Origin: Corynebacterium sp. BD556
GTDB taxonomy: Bacteria; Actinomycetota; Actinomycetes; Mycobacteriales; Mycobacteriaceae
Reading direction: 5' to 3'
Length of the DNA: 64,000 bases
Assembly: GCF_038452275.1 (NCBI RefSeq)
Contig: NZ_CP141643.1
Span: forward strand, 1,612,001 to 1,676,000
Part shown: positions 9,720 through 18,370 of the stretch, one piece after another
Numbering within the stretch: position 1 is the first letter of the stretch
Layout of the letters: every line of letters begins with the position of its first letter
Position numbers and translations under genes: made by a program
The notes under the pieces: generated by a model
What the model saw: the letters and a program-made list of their open reading frames with translations, nothing else
Database searches by the model: none
Told to the model about the DNA's origin: nothing

Positions 9720-11160
9720 GAGAGTGTCCGATAGTTTGTGTGCGGGGGTTTGGTTTACAAGTACTCCGCGAATCGGTTGGGGTATGCCACAGCTAGTTGG
9801 TTGATGGCTTGCTTCCAGCCATTGGCCTTTGCTCCTTCAACATACCCGTTGCACTCAACGGCGCGCTTGGCTTGCTTCGAGCGTTTGGCAGCGCGTTTGT
9901 CTTCGATGTTGCAAATCATCAGCCAAAGCGTCTTCACAGCCGCTGTATCGTTCGGGAACTGGCCCCGATTCCGGGTAGCTTTGCGCAGCTCAGCGTTAAG
10001 TGACTCGATCGAATTCGTGGTGTACAACACCTTGCGCGCTGCTGGCGGGAACTGCAAAAACGGCACGAACCGTTCCCACGCATCACGCCACACCTTCACC
10101 GACTGCGGGTATTTCTGGCCAAGCTCAGAGGTTTCGAACGCATCTAAGCTGGCACGGGCGGTATCTTCGTTTGCGGCCGTGTAGATCGCACGTAACGCGC
10201 TGGAGACAGCTTTTCGGTCCTGATAGGACACCCACCGGTTCGCCGCCCGGATCAGGTGCACGATGCAGGTCTGCACCATCGAATTCGGCCAGGTCGCCTC
10301 CACGGCTTCCGCTAAGCCTTTAAGCCCATCACAGCAGACGATGAAGACATCCTGGACGCCACGGTTGGCCAGATCTGCGCACACCGATGCCCACAAGGCG
10401 GCGCCTTCATTATCAGCAATCCACAAGCCCAGGATGCGCTTGATACCGTCGATGTCGATGCCCACCGCCATGTAGCACGCCTTGTTGACTACACGGTGGC
10501 CATCGCGGATCTTCACGCGTAGCGCATCAAGGAAGATTACTGGGTAAAACTCGTCGAGCTGACGGTTCTGCCAGATCATGACCTCGTCTAAGACTGCATC
10601 GGTAATGGTGCTGATCGTATCCGGGCTCATATCCACCCCCAGGGTGGACCCAAGATGGTGCTGAATATCACGCACTGTCATCCCACCGGCGTACAGCGAG
10701 ATGATTATGTCATCGAGCTCTGTCAGCCGGCGTGCGCCCTTGGGCACCATCTGGGGCGTAAACGTGCCGCAACGATCCCTGGGTACAGTCACTTCCAACG
10801 TGCCGTAACCAGAGTTAACCGTCTTGGTGTACGACCCGTTGCGGTGGTTACCACCCTGTGTTGGTTCAACCTGGGCCTTCATCTTCCGGTCGGAATGACG
10901 GTAGCCCAAATGGGCATCCATTTCCGCCTGCAGACCAGCGTTAATCGACGCCTGCAACAGACCTTTGACCAGGTCACTGGCGTCACCGGTGGACGTCGAC
11001 AACTCGCCAATCAGCTTGGCGAGCTCAGGATTTTCCATCAGCTTCTCGCTGATCTCGTTGACCTTGTCCTGGTCATGGTTTTTCTTCGTTGTCACCGTTG
11101 TCATTATCGGTGAAACTCCTTCTGTATCAGAGCCTCACACACAAACTTCCTGACACCCTC
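9720..11160 (-). mobile_element. Complete IS256-family (Mutator-like) element, 1441 bp
   Basis: The ends are imperfect inverted repeats (left gagagtgtccgatagtttgt, right in reverse complement gagggtgtcaggaagtttgt), flanked by an 8-bp direct repeat ccagtccc. It carries one intact transposase on the minus strand. It interrupts orfB of IS3_B. Confidence 0.95.
9755..11104 (-). CDS. IS256-family (Mutator type) transposase
   Basis: This 449-aa transposase catalyses cut-and-paste or circle-type transposition of its element. Motifs in order are the N-terminal GGNHRNGSYTKTV, the first catalytic Asp in VIFLDALRVKI, the second in FIVCCDGLKGL with the C-x-x-H-like CIVHLIR following, and the Glu in YTTNSIESLN near residue 360. 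Length and order are normal for the family. ATG at 11104 lies 56 bp inside the right end. No disruption is visible, so this copy is probably active. Confidence 0.95.
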   Translation of the reverse strand: MTTVTTKKNHDQDKVNEISEKLMENPELAKLIGELSTSTGDASDLVKGLLQASINAGLQAEMDAHLGYRHSDRKMKAQVEPTQGGNHRNGSYTKTVNSGYGTLEVTVPRDRCGTFTPQMVPKGARRLTELDDIIISLYAGGMTVRDIQHHLGSTLGVDMSPDTISTITDAVLDEVMIWQNRQLDEFYPVIFLDALRVKIRDGHRVVNKACYMAVGIDIDGIKRILGLWIADNEGAALWASVCADLANRGVQDVFIVCCDGLKGLAEAVEATWPNSMVQTCIVHLIRAANRWVSYQDRKAVSSALRAIYTAANEDTARASLDAFETSELGQKYPQSVKVWRDAWERFVPFLQFPPAARKVLYTTNSIESLNAELRKATRNRGQFPNDTAAVKTLWLMICNIEDKRAAKRSKQAKRAVECNGYVEGAKANGWKQAINQLAVAYPNRFAEYL

Positions 11161-11168
11161 CCAGTCCC
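11161..11168. repeat. 8-bp target site duplication (right) of the IS256-family element
   Basis: ccagtccc, identical to 9712-9719. The next base (11169) continues the interrupted orfB codon in frame. Confidence 0.95.
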
Positions 11169-11280
11169 TAGACTACCGCACGCCGGCGGAGGTTGAATCA
11201 GAATTTTGGAGCAAAAGCTCAGCTCAGGACATAATGGAAATCAAGGCACATGCCTAGGAACAAAACCCGGGGCACTTCAC

Positions 11281-11328
11281 GGAGTACTTGTAAACCAAAC
11301 CCCCGCACACAAACTATCGGACACTCTC
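11281..11328 (-). mobile_element. IS256-family remnant, right end
   Basis: ggagtacttgtaaaccaaac and onward to ggacactctc is the 3' terminal sequence of the IS256-family element (compare the reverse complement of 9720-9767). It is the other end of the remnant at 8481-8522. The left fragment would continue with ggagt in the intact element, and the right fragment starts with ggagt, so an internal deletion between ggagt repeats before or with IS3_B insertion is a simple explanation (inference). Confidence 0.78.
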
Positions 11329-11359
11329 CCGTTGCCCACGCGCGTCACTGTGTGGGCCT

Positions 11360-11453
11360 ATGGTCGGACCGGTACAATACGTACCATCCTCACTCGGCGC
11401 TAGGATTCATCGCCCCAGAGGAATACAAGAAACAATGGTTACAAGCCGCTTAA
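11360..11453 (+). pseudogene. C-terminal scrap of a third IS3-family transposase
   Basis: The frame reads WSDRYNTYHPHSALGFIAPE then EYKKQWLQAA and a stop at 11453. This is the typical end of an IS3-family OrfB (W..YN..RPHSALG...P..Y). It matches neither IS3_A nor IS3_B. No other part of this element was recognised, so it is a relic that adds to the IS graveyard. Confidence 0.7.
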
Positions 11454-11484
11454 GTCACCTGGCCCTAAAAACCAGACCACTCCA

Positions 11485-11646
11485 GACCATACAACGTGTG
11501 GACAGCACACCCAAGCACTTCACCTGTACACGGGTCGATGATCTCCTGCGGCGCACCCGCCAAATCTGCCATAAGGGCATAAAGGGCCTAAAGCTCAGCG
11601 TCAATGCACTGCTGGGAAAAACGCAACTTGGCCAACAAGTTCCCCA
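11485..11646 (-). pseudogene. Degenerate RHS core fragment (third RHS copy)
   Basis: The plus sequence gaccatacaacgtgtggaca and onward matches RHS copy 1 from about 1982 and copy 2 from about 13243, with a few substitutions, an inserted gggcct-like hexamer and a ~59-bp deletion lying between two ctgctg repeats of the parent. It covers only part of the last RHS core, so it encodes no product. It lies downstream of the immunity gene, where orphan core/toxin cassettes often sit in polymorphic-toxin loci. Confidence 0.8.
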
Positions 11647-11984
11647 ATGTCATAGATATTGCGCCTCATATGTGGGTTGGTCCGACAAGTGTTGCCGCGA
11701 GCACTTTCTCGCCCTTCAAAGCAGTAGCCAACACCGCAACGCTAAAAGAAACTCACAAGACGCTAAAAGATCCTCACGAGGTAAACCACGCAGCCGACCA
11801 TAGCAATGACTACCGTGACATCACCGAAGCCTTACACCCAAAACATAACCCTACTTCCATGCAAGAAAACAGTTCAAAAACACGGAAAACACTAGGGGCT
11901 AATCCTTAGAACTGGAGCTATGCAGCTTGGTACCCACAGTTTGCCGAAGGTAGATCCGGTCCTCCATAACCGAAAAAGGACACA
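11647..11984. other. AT-richer spacer without recognisable gene
   Basis: 338 bp between the RHS relic and the candidate immunity gene. I see no convincing coding frame, RNA gene or IS end. A plus-strand frame of about 100 codons (11604-11909) starts inside the RHS relic and resembles no family. The region is probably decayed toxin or immunity cassette DNA (inference). Confidence 0.4.
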
Positions 11985-12584
11985 CTACTCCAAGCCTTGA
12001 GCTTTAGCGATGCGCTCCAAGGCCTTATCTACCTCCGGTGCTGTACCAGCAAATCTACTGTGCACCAGCCACGCAAACCCAGGATGCTCCCGAAACTTCT
12101 TACTTGTGCCCACCCCATCCCAAATCAGGCCCTGCTGAGATTTCAATAAAGGATCCGGCCGCCTCGAGGACTGCATCTTCAAAAAACGATTGAACTGCTC
12201 AAAATTACGCGGATGCACATTCCGCTGCAAGGAACCAGTTCTTCCGCTAAACAAAGTTTTTGTTTTGTTGGCTGGGTACTCCTTATACTTTTCAAACTCG
12301 TCGACCACCGCCGTGACATCCAGATCCTTCGCCCCGAGCTGATTCAACATCCCAAAGGCCCCCCTGCTAATCGGACCCCAATGCAACTGCTCCGCATAGG
12401 GACGCAACGCAGCAATGATGTCCCTTCTCATCTTCCGATCCGTCATCTCCACTGCCGCCACAGCATGGTTGACATAATTGTCCTTGTCCTGCTCCTCCCT
12501 AAACCCCGGAATCAACTCAATAAACCGCTCAGTCAAAAACTGCTTAGAGTCGAAAATCGGCTCAAAAGGATTCGGTACCGGCAT
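11985..12584 (-). CDS. Candidate immunity protein of the RHS toxin
   Basis: This 199-aa protein is predicted to be cytoplasmic (no signal peptide or membrane segment). It begins MPVPNPFEPIFDSKQFLTER and ends with a basic region. I do not recognise the family. The functional guess rests on position: it starts 46 bp after the RHS toxin stop on the same strand, where the cognate immunity gene lies in polymorphic-toxin operons. A weak ribosome site (GGAAGTGAG) precedes the ATG. Base composition is less GC-rich than the core genes, as often seen in toxin/immunity tips. Only one copy is visible; the corresponding place beside toxin copy 1 is occupied by IS DNA. It could instead be an unrelated gene. 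Confidence 0.6.
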   Translation of the reverse strand: MPVPNPFEPIFDSKQFLTERFIELIPGFREEQDKDNYVNHAVAAVEMTDRKMRRDIIAALRPYAEQLHWGPISRGAFGMLNQLGAKDLDVTAVVDEFEKYKEYPANKTKTLFSGRTGSLQRNVHPRNFEQFNRFLKMQSSRRPDPLLKSQQGLIWDGVGTSKKFREHPGFAWLVHSRFAGTAPEVDKALERIAKAQGLE

Positions 12585-12630
12585 ATCACTTACTCACTTC
12601 CATATCCCTCGACAACCAGACTTTTAAGTT

Positions 12631-13977
12631 TTAAGGCACCATACGCTCAATTAGGGATTCCGGCATTGTTTTGTGGATTATCTGACCGGATTCAATCAGC
12701 TTACGCACGCTCCGCGAGAGGTGCGTATTTGGCGCTGTAACCAGGATATAATTTCCGGGCCCTGCGTGTGCCAGACCATCCCGGATCTGCCTTCTTAGAT
12801 CCAATTTCTTGACAAACTTCACTTCCACGATCTGATCTGAGGTCAGTGTCAAATCAGGGATGTATGTCCTCCCGTTAACAACGTATTTATCACCACGAGG
12901 ATCATCCCAGAGGAATCGCCCTTCGAACATCTCCCGGGCGATCTTCTCCCCAACTTGTCCTTTTTGATTCGAAGTCAATGCGTCGATACGCGCCTGCAAC
13001 GCCGGATTATCGACTTGACTATATTGTTTTAACCCGAAAGGATCACACCAAAGCACAGGATGGGCAACATAACCCTGCGCAGAAGAAAGCCGTGCTGCTA
13101 CCCCCAAAGGATCCTGCGCATTGTAAATACCGGCTTTCGGATCATAAAACCGGAACCTGTTATACGCCCACCCCGATTCCTGGTCAACATACTGTCCAGC
13201 AAATAAAAGCGGCATACTGAGCGTGCCTCTCCAGCGACGTTGACCATACAACGTGTGGACAGCACACCCAAGCACTTCACCTGTTCGCGGGTCGATGATC
13301 TCCTGCGGCGCACCCGCCAAATCTGCCATAAGGGCATAAAACTCAGCGTCAACGCGCTGCTGCGACCACTGGGCGGGATCATCTTCCACAGAAGCACTAG
13401 AACTGCTAGGGGAAAACGCAACTTGGCCAACAAGTTCCCCAGTCTCTGGATCAGTAGATACCACCCAACCACAACCTGCATCAGGACCCATAGTGGTGTA
13501 CTCACCAACTAACTGATCACCAGCATGGGCGAACACCGTCCGCGCTATCACCTCACCAGTTTCGGTGTTGATGGTCTCTTTCGCTACGCGCCTGCCCAAA
13601 CCGTCGTAAATGTAGCGCCAGCCCATGCCAGGAGTATCAGAAGAATCAAAACCTATCGGCTGCTCACCAGTGGCATAGTAAAAATTCTTTACTAAAGGCT
13701 TCTTGCTAATCCGCTTCGTAACGGTACGAACAACTCGGCCCGCCCCATCATAAATATAGGTGGTACGCCCTACACGGGTAGGCATCGTGCCCGAAAACTC
13801 GATCTTTTCCTTTGCAGCGGAAGTGCGGAGGGCTGGCTTTTGCCATGACTCTTCAGGCTGAGGCGCATCATACCGGTTCAATACACCGGCTGGGCTATAC
13901 TCGTAAGATTCCTGGCCAGCACCCATCCGGATAAATTCCGTGCGATACCTTCTGCGGGTTTGCAGCAGAACTTTCAC
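12631..13977 (-). pseudogene. RHS toxin copy 2, C-terminal part (last RHS core plus nuclease-like toxin domain)
   Basis: This is the downstream reading frame of the frameshifted copy 2. Genuine homology starts at about 13920 (GQESYEYSPAGVLNRYDAPQ) and continues through the RHS core end FYDPKAGIYNAQDPLG and WCDPFGL to a ~130-residue toxin tip. The tip contains YIPDLTLTSDQIVEVKFVKK, matching the PD-x(n)-ExK pattern of restriction-endonuclease-like nucleases, then a conserved-looking LAHAGPGNYILVTAPNTH. Residues before 13920 in this frame are out-of-frame artefact. It has no start of its own with a ribosome site. This copy keeps the true C-terminus (LIERMVP) that copy 1 lost. Confidence 0.88.
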
Positions 13978-16900
13978 GTCGGACCGCAGTTACACGCCCA
14001 ACCTCGTCGACGCTATACAAGCTGCGTCCGCGGAGCTGGTCTCTCACTTCGGTGATCTTGGTATCCGCCCGCCACGTCAGCTCACGGCCAGCCACGGATT
14101 GCGCTGCACCCCCCACAGAAGCACCAGACATACTCATGCGATCCTGGATACGGCGAGCACGTTGGTCGTAGGAAAAACTACGAGTCAACGCGCCGATATC
14201 AATAGTGTCACGCAAACCTCGCTGATCACGGCTATACGACAGCCCCACCAAAGTGCGTGCACCCTCATTGCCTGACCCCTCCCACATAACATCTGAGGTT
14301 GCGATCTGCCCATAACCATCACGAGCAAATTCGGTATAAATCCTCTCGCCCGCCGGAAGAAGGATGCTATAGCCGTAGGCTTGGCCCGCCGCATCAACGT
14401 GAGCTTCATAGCCGGTAGACTCCCCGGAGGCTAAAGTGACCGTCTCCCCGGCTATCTGGCCATCCGCATCATAAGTGTAAGAAACCGACGAGAAGGCATT
14501 AGATACGCCTGTCACGCGCCCCGCCAGGTCATAAGCAAACTCAGATACTCCAGAGGAGTCAACTACGCGCTCAACATTCCCCATCCAGTTACGCTCAAGG
14601 GTTGTCGTGCCAGCCGGGGACTCAACGACCGTGCGCAATCCATCCACAGAGGTCGAGGCAGTCACTGGGCGGCCGTTGTAATCAATCTCGCGGGCGATCG
14701 TCCCATCAAGGTTGTATTCGTACCGCCACGTACGATTATCAGCGTTGGTCACTGCCACAGGCTGCATCTGGGTGTTATAGGTAATCCGAGTTACCGCTCC
14801 ATCCGCGTCGGTCGTTAAAGCAGGTTGATCGAACACAGTGTACTGCACCGTCGATGTCAGCCCGAGCTCATTGGTGAAACTGAGCTGGTTTCCCTCACCA
14901 TCAAATGTTGCTGACTGCCTCGCCCCATCTTCAAACACAACCTCATTTGCCCACCCTTCCGGGGTGTAGCCAATCATGGTGACAGCACCATTCGGGTCCA
15001 TTGCCTCAATGACACGACCACACACATCACGCACCCAACTCATGCGTCGCCCAGCAGGATCAACAGTTGCCATCAAACGGCCCGCATCATCGTGCTCCAT
15101 TACGGTTGTGTATCCGCCCGGGTCGGTCACAGACGATAAAACAATCCCTGAGGCACGCACCTGCCAATCCCACTTAGTTTCGGCGCCACTAGGTTCACGC
15201 AACGCAGTAACCATCCCAAAAGCATCAACATCACACTCAGTTATCGAGCCGTCGCGTTCAATGATGCGTGCCGGAACGCCCCACGCTCCAGGCTCTACGC
15301 GCCTACTCGTGCCATCGGGGAAGCCTTCACCAACGCACACCCCATCTTCGTTATAAGTCATCGACCACACTTCTCCGGCCGAATCGACAATTTTAGTGAC
15401 TTGGTGATACGAATTATGCTCGAAATCCGTTACCCGGCCCTCCGGGGTGATTATCCGCCACACATCCCCGTCCGCGCTACACCGGTACACCGTCGGACGC
15501 ACATCCCCCAGAACCTCATCGTGTAGCCACGCGTCGGGGACACTCCAACCATCCTCATCGCGTACACCTGCACGGCCACGCCCGGTCAACCCTGCCTGAA
15601 CAAGACCGCCCTCGCGCAAAGCTGCGACCAACTCAAGCTGATCCAACCGGTCCAAAAACTCATCCATCACTGAGTCCCCGACTGCCAACGGGTCCTGTTC
15701 AAAAGGCGTCGCAGTTTCAATCGCTACCACTACTATCCCGCCGGCTGGGGCATCCTCGGCAGTATCGTCAAGCCACACCGCAGTATTCGGAAAGAACCCT
15801 CCCGTGCCAACCTGGGAACTCACACGACCTGCTTCATCAAATCGGTACACATACGACACCCCATTTCGATCCGTCCACCCACACGGACGTCCCTGCTCGT
15901 CGTAGCGATAACGCAGCACACCCGCATGCGAGTTCCGCACCGTTATCAACCGACCAAACGGGTCATAGCCATAAGAGACCAACCGCACTGGATCGTCGTC
16001 CGGATGCGTCAACGGGTTCGACACCCAAACCCCCGACACCCGGTTAATCGCTCCATCCCAACTCAGATCCAATCGGGTGCCATCAGAACGCACCATCGCC
16101 ACCATGTGCCCCGTCGCGTTATCCCACACATAGTCGATCCGCTGCCCCGTACGGTGCACCATCGAGCTTATTCCCAGCTCAATGCTTATACCGAAACGTT
16201 CAGCGACACTGCCAGACACAATCCCAGCTCCGACCATGCTACGTCCCACGCTTGCAGGCCCATGAGCTACCCCTACACCATCGGGACGCAGATCGTCTTG
16301 CTCATACACATGAAAGTGATACGTTACCGCCTCATTGACGGCACGCACGCGGTACGCTCCGTCCCCAAATGACAACAGCCAGCCACGTCCATTACCGCGC
16401 ACTTCCGAACCATCCACAGGGGCAGGGGGAAACTGGATTAGCGCCCCATCCGGGCACAGCATCGTCACCACATCCGCCGCAACCTCCAAACGGACATCCA
16501 TACGCGAGATCCACCTTGGCCCCAACGCACGACCCACCTCATGCGTAGAAAACGCGTGACGGTCTATCACCAGCGGCAACGTACCCTCAATGCGAATATC
16601 AGTGTCGCTATCTACCATTGCTCCAGTAGCAATATCAACCGGATCAAGCGCAAACAAGATCCGATCAATGCCACGAGCCGCAGCTTTACCCGCCGACTCT
16701 TTCAGCGCCACCGCCGACTGCTGCAAGGCAGCAACCTTCGAACCAAGTTTTCCAGTCTTCGCCAGTTTGCCTAAAGCCCCCAGCGCCCCACACGTCGCCA
16801 GATCAAAGAGGAACTCACCCCAACTTGCCTCCCCTGCTGCCGCCAGTAAAAACTTCAACCCCACACCAATGCCAACCAACACCGCCCCAAGTATCTGCAA

Positions 16901-17614
16901 ACCAGGAATCAGCATCATAATGCCGCCGATAATCTGCAAGGCATCGGACACCACCGACAAAAGGTCGGCGTTGTCATGCATAAAATCTTTAATCGCCTGC
17001 CAAGTCCCACCCAAAAACCCGGGATTTTCCTCAAAGGCTTTACGTGCCTGCGCCGAGATCTCCGCAGCATGCAGCGAAACCTGCCCACCCAGCGATGCCT
17101 TAACTTCCTCAGCCGCTGCAATATCCGCTTCCCATTTCGCCTGCGCAGCCGCAAGCTGCGCCTGCGCCGCTACTAACGCGGCTGCCGCCGCAGATTTCGT
17201 TGCAGCGTCCGGCGCCAAAGCCACCGCAGTTTCAGCTTGATTAACCTGCACAACAGCAGCATTGACCGCCGTATGATCTACACGCGCCACAGACCGCAAA
17301 GCATCCATTTCAGTCCGCCGCGCACCCAAATCTAAACCATAGGCATGCAAAGCATCAGCCAACCCAGCATGGGCCTGGCCCGTGACCAAAAGATGCTGCG
17401 GGAAATCCCCGTGCAACAACTCCCGGTACCGATCCCCCTCGCTGCCCACAAACCCCCCATCATTAATCGCGCGCAGCAACCCCGACGTCTCCACCGCACG
17501 ATCCGCAAAATCACGCCACGTCCGTGCCGACGCCAACACCGAGAACACAGACCCACCAATATGGAAATGCGGACGAACAAACACCTCAAACGGTGGAAGT
17601 GGCACAGCAGGCAT
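13895..17614 (-). CDS. RHS/YD-repeat polymorphic toxin copy 2, N-terminal 1239 codons (frameshifted)
   Basis: This is a large RHS-family effector, expected to encapsulate its own C-terminal toxin in a YD-repeat shell. In order: residues 1-112, a helical export-like domain (FVGSEGDRYRELLHGDFPQHL); 113-195, an Ala-rich coiled coil; ~220-262, a strongly hydrophobic stretch (ALQIIGGIMMLIPGLQILGA); ~324-370, a DUF6531-like start (DPVDIATGAMV); then YD repeats. A run of three C at 13922-13924 (two in copy 1) shifts the frame, ending the product with GCWPGILRV. It therefore lacks the last RHS core and the toxin. Frame correction would give about 1660 aa (12631-17614). The order WXG100-WXG100-RHS suggests type VII export (inference). 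Confidence 0.9.
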   Translation of the reverse strand: MPAVPLPPFEVFVRPHFHIGGSVFSVLASARTWRDFADRAVETSGLLRAINDGGFVGSEGDRYRELLHGDFPQHLLVTGQAHAGLADALHAYGLDLGARRTEMDALRSVARVDHTAVNAAVVQVNQAETAVALAPDAATKSAAAAALVAAQAQLAAAQAKWEADIAAAEEVKASLGGQVSLHAAEISAQARKAFEENPGFLGGTWQAIKDFMHDNADLLSVVSDALQIIGGIMMLIPGLQILGAVLVGIGVGLKFLLAAAGEASWGEFLFDLATCGALGALGKLAKTGKLGSKVAALQQSAVALKESAGKAAARGIDRILFALDPVDIATGAMVDSDTDIRIEGTLPLVIDRHAFSTHEVGRALGPRWISRMDVRLEVAADVVTMLCPDGALIQFPPAPVDGSEVRGNGRGWLLSFGDGAYRVRAVNEAVTYHFHVYEQDDLRPDGVGVAHGPASVGRSMVGAGIVSGSVAERFGISIELGISSMVHRTGQRIDYVWDNATGHMVAMVRSDGTRLDLSWDGAINRVSGVWVSNPLTHPDDDPVRLVSYGYDPFGRLITVRNSHAGVLRYRYDEQGRPCGWTDRNGVSYVYRFDEAGRVSSQVGTGGFFPNTAVWLDDTAEDAPAGGIVVVAIETATPFEQDPLAVGDSVMDEFLDRLDQLELVAALREGGLVQAGLTGRGRAGVRDEDGWSVPDAWLHDEVLGDVRPTVYRCSADGDVWRIITPEGRVTDFEHNSYHQVTKIVDSAGEVWSMTYNEDGVCVGEGFPDGTSRRVEPGAWGVPARIIERDGSITECDVDAFGMVTALREPSGAETKWDWQVRASGIVLSSVTDPGGYTTVMEHDDAGRLMATVDPAGRRMSWVRDVCGRVIEAMDPNGAVTMIGYTPEGWANEVVFEDGARQSATFDGEGNQLSFTNELGLTSTVQYTVFDQPALTTDADGAVTRITYNTQMQPVAVTNADNRTWRYEYNLDGTIAREIDYNGRPVTASTSVDGLRTVVESPAGTTTLERNWMGNVERVVDSSGVSEFAYDLAGRVTGVSNAFSSVSYTYDADGQIAGETVTLASGESTGYEAHVDAAGQAYGYSILLPAGERIYTEFARDGYGQIATSDVMWEGSGNEGARTLVGLSYSRDQRGLRDTIDIGALTRSFSYDQRARRIQDRMSMSGASVGGAAQSVAGRELTWRADTKITEVRDQLRGRSLYSVDEVGRVTAVRRESSAANPQKVSHGIYPDGCWPGILRV

Positions 17615-17709
17615 TACGAGAACTCATTCCTTAACTTCGAGAGGGAGACCAACATTTAAAATCAAAAGGACGATGCCCGGCCGCGAAACCCGACCGGCGA
17701 AAAGAGGTG

Positions 17710-18003
17710 TTATTGGCCGGCGAGCGAGCCCGTTACCCGACCGCGAGTTTCGGCAACAGCGGCGGTGTTCTCCTCCAACGCAGAACGGATCTGTCCCAGA
17801 ATCGACTTCATGTTCTGCGCCGCCGACGACCACTTACCGTGAATACCCCGATACGTTTCCTGCTCAGAACCTTCCCATCCAGCGGCAAGCTTCTGGATAT
17901 CGGAGTCCATCTCAGACAAAGTGGATTCGATGGCGTTCATCACCGAGTTCAAATCAGAACCCGCAGCTTCAGCGTCAGAACGGGTGTAAGAATAAACAGA
18001 CAT
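17710..18003 (-). CDS. WXG100 family protein, copy 2 of b subunit
   Basis: This 97-aa WXG100 protein (LAAGWEGSEQETY near residue 43) is the same as that at 7795-8088. ATG at 18003 follows AGGAGAACTTGAA, a good ribosome site. It starts 28 bp after the preceding WXG100 gene and lies 95 bp before the RHS start. The gap to the RHS gene holds an imperfect GC-rich inverted repeat (around 17672-17700) that could attenuate read-through. It probably pairs with the 112-aa protein and guides the RHS N-terminus to the ESX-type exporter (inference). Confidence 0.87.
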   Translation of the reverse strand: MSVYSYTRSDAEAAGSDLNSVMNAIESTLSEMDSDIQKLAAGWEGSEQETYRGIHGKWSSAAQNMKSILGQIRSALEENTAAVAETRGRVTGSLAGQ

Positions 18004-18031
18004 TTCAAGTTCTCCTATGAAAAGTTGAGGT

Positions 18032-18370
18032 TTAAAGAATCGGACCGGATTGGAAGTTCATACCTGCGAAACGCTGCTGCAGCGTTGCGGTTTGATCCTC
18101 CTCACCTGCCTGGTAGTCTTTGCCGGCCTGTTCCACGCGGCTAGTGAGCTGGTCAAGCGCAGAGTTGACTTGCTCCATGTTGTCGTTCCATGCCTCGGTC
18201 ATTCGATTCCATGCTTCAACCGAGGTGCCTTTCCAGGAGGACTTCAGTGGTTCAATGGCATCCAGGAACTGTTGGGACTGCGCCTTCAACTGGCCATAGC
18301 TCGTTTGCAACGATGAAACATGGCTGGAGACGGCTGAATGTTCAACGGAGAGTTTGTCTGACATAGACAT
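18032..18370 (-). CDS. WXG100 family protein, copy 2 of a subunit
   Basis: This 112-aa protein has SSWKGTSVEAW at the hairpin turn and helical arms rich in Gln and Ser. AAAGGATATAACCACC precedes the ATG at 18370. It is identical to the copy at 8117-8455. Upstream lies a 141-bp gap to the WXG-like gene at 18512, which may hold its own promoter; I could not pick a convincing -10/-35 pair. Confidence 0.87.
   Translation of the reverse strand: MSMSDKLSVEHSAVSSHVSSLQTSYGQLKAQSQQFLDAIEPLKSSWKGTSVEAWNRMTEAWNDNMEQVNSALDQLTSRVEQAGKDYQAGEEDQTATLQQRFAGMNFQSGPIL

Larger units (their letters stand above)
8888..11257 (+). pseudogene. IS3_B orfB, interrupted by IS256-family insertion
   Basis: This is an IS3-type DDE transposase (WVADITYVR, HHSDHGSQYVS, DNALAENVNGSYKNELI). 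Codons 1-277 lie at 8888-9718. The IS256-family element follows, and the frame resumes exactly after the second target copy at 11169 with LDYRTPAEVESEFW to a TAG at 11255-11257, the classic IS3 OrfB ending. Precise excision would restore a ~306-aa protein. As it stands the reading ends in the IS at 9796. Confidence 0.9.
8523..11280 (+). mobile_element. IS3-family element IS3_B, interrupted by an IS256-family element
   Basis: The terminal inverted repeats are left gtgaagtgccccaggttttg and right (reverse complement) gtgaagtgccccgggttttg. Removing the 1441-bp IS256-family element plus one 8-bp target copy gives 1309 bp, a normal IS3-family length. It contains orfA and an interrupted orfB. It is a different element from IS3_A, with unrelated ends and proteins. 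It sits between two ends of an IS256-type remnant. Confidence 0.88.

Noticed and set aside
11604..11909. ~100-codon plus-strand frame in the spacer
   Set aside because: It starts inside the RHS relic, has no ribosome site and resembles no family; a real gene cannot be excluded but is not supported.
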